From positions 14,935,027-14,999,026 of the forward strand of contig CM029126.1 of the NCBI GenBank assembly GCA_016859345.1: DNA of 64,000 nucleotides, in the 5' to 3' direction. A program made the translations under genes and the position numbers. The notes beneath the pieces were generated by a model. The model saw only the letters and a program-made list of their open reading frames with translations, was not told the origin of the DNA and ran no database searches. The stretch comes from Istiophorus platypterus (Eukaryota > Chordata > Actinopteri > Istiophoriformes > Istiophoridae). Positions 49,251 to 64,000 of the stretch are shown one piece after another (positions within the stretch are counted from its first letter, which is position 1; each line of letters starts with the position of its first letter).

Positions 49251-52200
49251 CCTGTGAAGTGCTGGAGTCCGGGGATTTATCCACAGCTTCATCTTCCACA
49301 ATACTTTGCTCTTTATATGTCTTATGAAAGGCTGATGGGGTAACAGCTAACCAGCCAAGCCCATATACTCATCTGCATTACTTCCTCATCCAACGGTCTT
49401 AACTGTTTCTCTATTTCATGCTCCCACACTCTTTCTCGTGACATGGCCTCCCCCTTCTTGTTTCTATTCTTTTCGCTCTCACTCACTCTGCTATGATCTC
49501 TCTGTGTAGTTTAGCTGTCTCTCAGTATGATGGCTTGTCTTTCTTTTTAATTGCTGAATTTCCTACAGTATATTGTCTCTGACTTTGTGCCTGTGTGTTT
49601 GCCTGTCTGTCATTCTGTCTGGCTTGCTGTCTATTTCCATGTTTACACAATCTTTTGTACCTACAGGTCCATCTGCCATCTGTGTCCATGTTGCTGTCTC
49701 ATAGGCCAAAAATGAATTACCTTGTTGCAATGAGAGATTCTGTTATATATTTACAGTCACTCAAAAATACCCTGAACACACTGACATTTCAGGATGTTCT
49801 GATATATGTGTGGCTGCAAAGTTGGCTACTATATATTCTTCACTTTTAATACTACCCTTTCAAACAGCACCTAAAGAAACAATTCTTGAGTACATTTTAA
49901 ATTTTTATTTATTTAAATATCATTTGAATATCCATGACATATCACCTCAGAATTTATCTGCTCAATGCTGAACATAGTGAACTGCAGTTGAGCAGTGAAA
50001 TAAATTACCTTTTAATTCCATGTTTTCTTTTGTTTTGTTTTTAGATTTTTCCACTGCAGGACTGGTGTGTATGAGTGTGACCAAACAGCATTACCCAACT
50101 GAGAAGCACAAATCTAGACTGTTACAGCAGACAAAGCCTGCAATTCATCCACACTAGCAGAGGACAGTCTTTGTCCAGAGTGCCAGGGACGCTTTTGGAT
50201 CAGTTTTTCCTCACACAGTTTGTTACATCTCTATGGATTCTCTAAAGAATTTTTTGAAAACACAGTAACAACACAGTGTCCTTAACAAAACTTACATCCA
50301 GACCATCTTTTGTCCATCCAGACCATCTTTAGTAAAATCAGTTTTCTGACACAACATATTAACAAACATAACACTCTTTTATCTTCTATTTCCAGCCAAT
50401 TATAATATGAGAGATAGTATAATGAATTTATCGATGACCAATCCCAATCTGATTGTATGCAAAAATGACTAGAAGGACAACAATCAATTAATATAAATGT
50501 AAATAAATATTATAAATGTAATATATTCTTTTATCCTTAATACTTTTCTCCTTTTTTTGGTTGTTTTTATTGCTCTCTCTGGGCTTTTATATTATTTACT
50601 TGCATGACTACACAATTTATTTTGGTATTTTATTTTTCCCTATTAGACAATATTTATGTTGTGCAACCGAGTTGTTTCAAATATATGGGTGAGTAAACAT
50701 TTGAAAATATATTTCAGACATAGATGCACACAGTGGAGTCTTTTAAAAGCATGACAACAATCTTAAATGATACATTCAGATTTAACTGGGACACAAAAAC
50801 GAAAGTGTTTATCTTTTGGTAAATATGTTTATACCTTTAGAAAAAAATACCAGGAGGTTAATAACTGTGTGGATGTAAAAAAAAGTGTACACTATTTTAT
50901 ATAGAGAAAAGCGTGTCCTGTAAACATGCAGCGTTTTAATAATGATTTAAAAAAAAAAAATCCTAAACCCCTTCAATCTCTCTGAGCTATTAAAATCTAT
51001 TAGCATCTCTATTTTTCTGTCAGATATTCATATTTGGACTCATCCTTTACATGTGGACAGTACACACACTATAGGAAGTCATCAAAACCACCTATAAAGA
51101 AGGACGATCCCATGCTCTTTTATATCCTTTCACATCTGCCCTTATCAAAATGAACAATTCACCATGTTTTTACCAAGTTATTTTTCATGGACTCTTGTTG
51201 TATTTATTCAGTTGCATTCTTTCATCCCCCCTGGAGGGCAAATTACATCCTCATTATTAACAACAGGAGAGCAGAGCCACAAAAAGTGTCATAATAACTG
51301 CCAGAAAAATCATGTTCTAATTTGTAAAACTTGTGGTTGCTTTTGATTTGATTTCCCATTCGTTCAAAATGAAAAAATTTGAATAATGAGAGCAATAACA
51401 GGATTTGCAGGAATTTTAGTTAAATTTATGTTAGTTCCTCACTTGTAGCAAGACCTGTTATAATGATAAAGGAATATTATTCAATCTCATATTTGTTTAA
51501 AAAAATGTGAAAACACCCCTAGAGCTGAGGTAATTAAAGTCTCTTATTTGTTTCTCTTTTGACATAATTGCGCGCTCATGCGGGCCATGTGTTCATACTC
51601 CCTTGAGATTCTTTTGAACAAGATGTATCAAAATTTTCATGAGGCAAATAAGGGAAAATAGAAGTTGACATACAGTATTGAGCTGTCAACCCTTCAATTT
51701 AGCAGATTACCGATCCTGCCAGAGCTGAAATGATGCATCATGAACAGGCTATGGTATGAATGCAGCAGTCAGCCTGACAGGAACTCAAACAATTGTTCAG
51801 TAATGAGACAAACATAACTTGACAACTCATGATAGAGAATAGTGTGACTAATGGAGGGAACTCACCTTAGTGAAACATTGAGATTTGGACAATAACAACT
51901 TCATCAGGATTTAGTATCACCTCTCACATACCATAATTAAATATTTCCGTAACAATAGTAACACAATATAGAATGATGCTGTGTAAACCTGGGTCCAACA
52001 AAAGAGCATCTCATAAAGCAGACCACATAATCTTCATCCAAAAACTTGATTATTTTATTTCTATTTAGGAACAATAAATGGAGATTACTATTATTCTTAT
52101 ATGTGTGTCTCATTGGACTAGATGTCGTCTGTGCTGAGTGTAATGTGTGTGAATGTGTGTACTCATGAGACATATGTGAATAATCGTGCTTGAGGGAAGA

Positions 52201-53360
52201 GGGGAGGTTGTAAGCAGAAGCTTAACAGCTGTTTGCACAGATATAATAATAAGAGACCAGTTACTATTTGTGTATACCACAAGGCAGCAGGAACCTGAAA
52301 GTACCATGGAAAGAGAAATTAGAAATTATCTGATCTCTGCACAATCAAATATGAAGTTACACAAATACACAGAAAACACAAACTGTGTCATCATAGTACA
52401 GGAACACACCATCTGCAGTTCAGACTGTACGCATTGGGACATTTATTCAGTCAGACAAATTCTCGGTACACTGTCTCTCTTTCTCCCTGATGTTGTGAGC
52501 TAAACTTCAATTCCAGAGAAAACAGGATTATAGCCCTGGTCCTAAAGACATATCCATGCTAAATACCACTCAGTATTGTAGGGACTCCCACAGACTAACT
52601 GTGACGTCTGAAGCTCTTTATAACTGTTGTCAAGTTCTCATCTTCATACATGTTGGAAAATGTTGATGTCAAAAAAGGATCTTGTCCAATTGGGTTGCGC
52701 CGTGAGTCTGTGCTACTTCTGCCCCAGTGTAAACCACAAAGATGTCGTTCCATTTTTTTTCTTTAACAAACTGATTAATGTCTAACTTCAGGCCAAAGCA
52801 GGGAGGGGGTTGTGCTTAATGATCAGGACTTGGCTCCAGGAAAGAGGGTAAAGGTGAAAGAACAAAGGGAGATCCGGGGAGGAGGTGGTTAGAGTGAGAT
52901 CGCAGAGGGAGAAGAAAATAGGGAGGTGACAAAAATATACCAGGTTAAAGAAAAAAGTCTTCCTTAAAAGAAAAAACGTATACAGTAGCATTATTTTCAC
53001 AATCTCAAAATCATTACTAAAGCCTTCAAATCATTTTTTTCTTGTCTTTCTACCATTCTGCTTTGTTTCTGTTCAGTCTGTTCACTCTGCCATACTGTAG
53101 GTGAACTCCATAGGTGAAAACCATTCAATGTTTACAATATACACAGTGAAATTTCAAAACACTTGAAAAAGAAATACTATATTATATGGCATTTCACATC
53201 AAGCAATTCTAGCTACATTATACGCTTTGGACAGGTTCATTCAAGGTGACTTTGGAGATGCCGTTCAAAAAGAATAAAATAAATATAATTGTACTGAGTA
53301 TCTACTGTACAACACTGTACTCAATGACAACCTTGGAGTGATAAGCCCTGTCCCAGTGTA
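49251..53360. other. Interval between the FXYD5 start exon and the nephrin 3' end
   Basis: It contains the FXYD5 5' UTR and promoter, without a clear TATA box that I could place, and otherwise AT-rich sequence with no coding exon recognised. The open frames present are short and lack splice or codon support. Confidence 0.4.
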
Positions 53361-53366
53361 TTTATT
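53361..53366 (-). terminator. Candidate polyadenylation signal of nphs1
   Basis: Minus-strand AATAAA begins about 18 nt after the stop codon. Use of this site would leave a 3' UTR of only some 40 nt, so a later signal is more likely. Confidence 0.2.
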
Positions 53367-53384
53367 TGCTCCAGATTTCTCATT

Positions 53385-64000
<10,616 letters not shown>

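Overview
This is a eukaryotic, almost certainly percomorph-teleost window. It has multi-exon genes with GT-AG introns of roughly 75 bp to several kb, long TG/CA, TA and GATA microsatellites, and at 46.1 kb a fragment of a very common fish interspersed repeat. No bacterial, viral or CRISPR-like structure is seen. Exon boundaries below were set by eye from splice consensus plus codon phase; the phases close across all four gene models.

Layout: (1) 1-2.2 kb: flank with a CpG-dense block near 0.9-1.3 kb. (2) 2.85-16.2 kb, minus strand: an intact IgGFc-binding-protein-like (FCGBP/zonadhesin-like) gene of 20 recognised coding exons and about 3,005 codons. It encodes a signal peptide, the FCGBP N-terminal domain and seven VWD modules; only a short terminal exon is uncertain. 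(3) 18.0-31.05 kb, minus strand: a tandem second FCGBP-like gene with the same architecture that has decayed by frameshifts, stops and a TA-microsatellite inside an exon. (4) 35.94-40.22 kb, plus strand: a small single-pass type I membrane protein of 119 aa that I do not recognise. A CpG-rich block at 31.5-31.9 kb is its likely promoter. (5) 43.59-49.25 kb, minus strand: an FXYD-family Na,K-ATPase regulator with a long Ser/Thr-rich ectodomain, i.e. FXYD5/dysadherin-like, complete at 149 aa. (6) 53.39-64.0 kb, minus strand: the 3' part of nephrin (nphs1). It carries the last Ig domains, the FN3 domain, the membrane segment and the whole cytoplasmic tail; the 5' exons lie beyond the window.

The genes do not form a pathway. 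The two FCGBP-like copies are a tandem pair of secreted mucus-type proteins. From general knowledge, NPHS1 and FXYD5 are also close on human 19q13.12, so the right half looks like conserved vertebrate synteny. The most interesting signals are in the FCGBP pair. All six recognisable upstream VWD domains of the decayed copy have lost the GDPH autocleavage motif while mostly keeping the FDG that follows it. The last VWD of both copies is degenerate in the same way, so that change predates the duplication.
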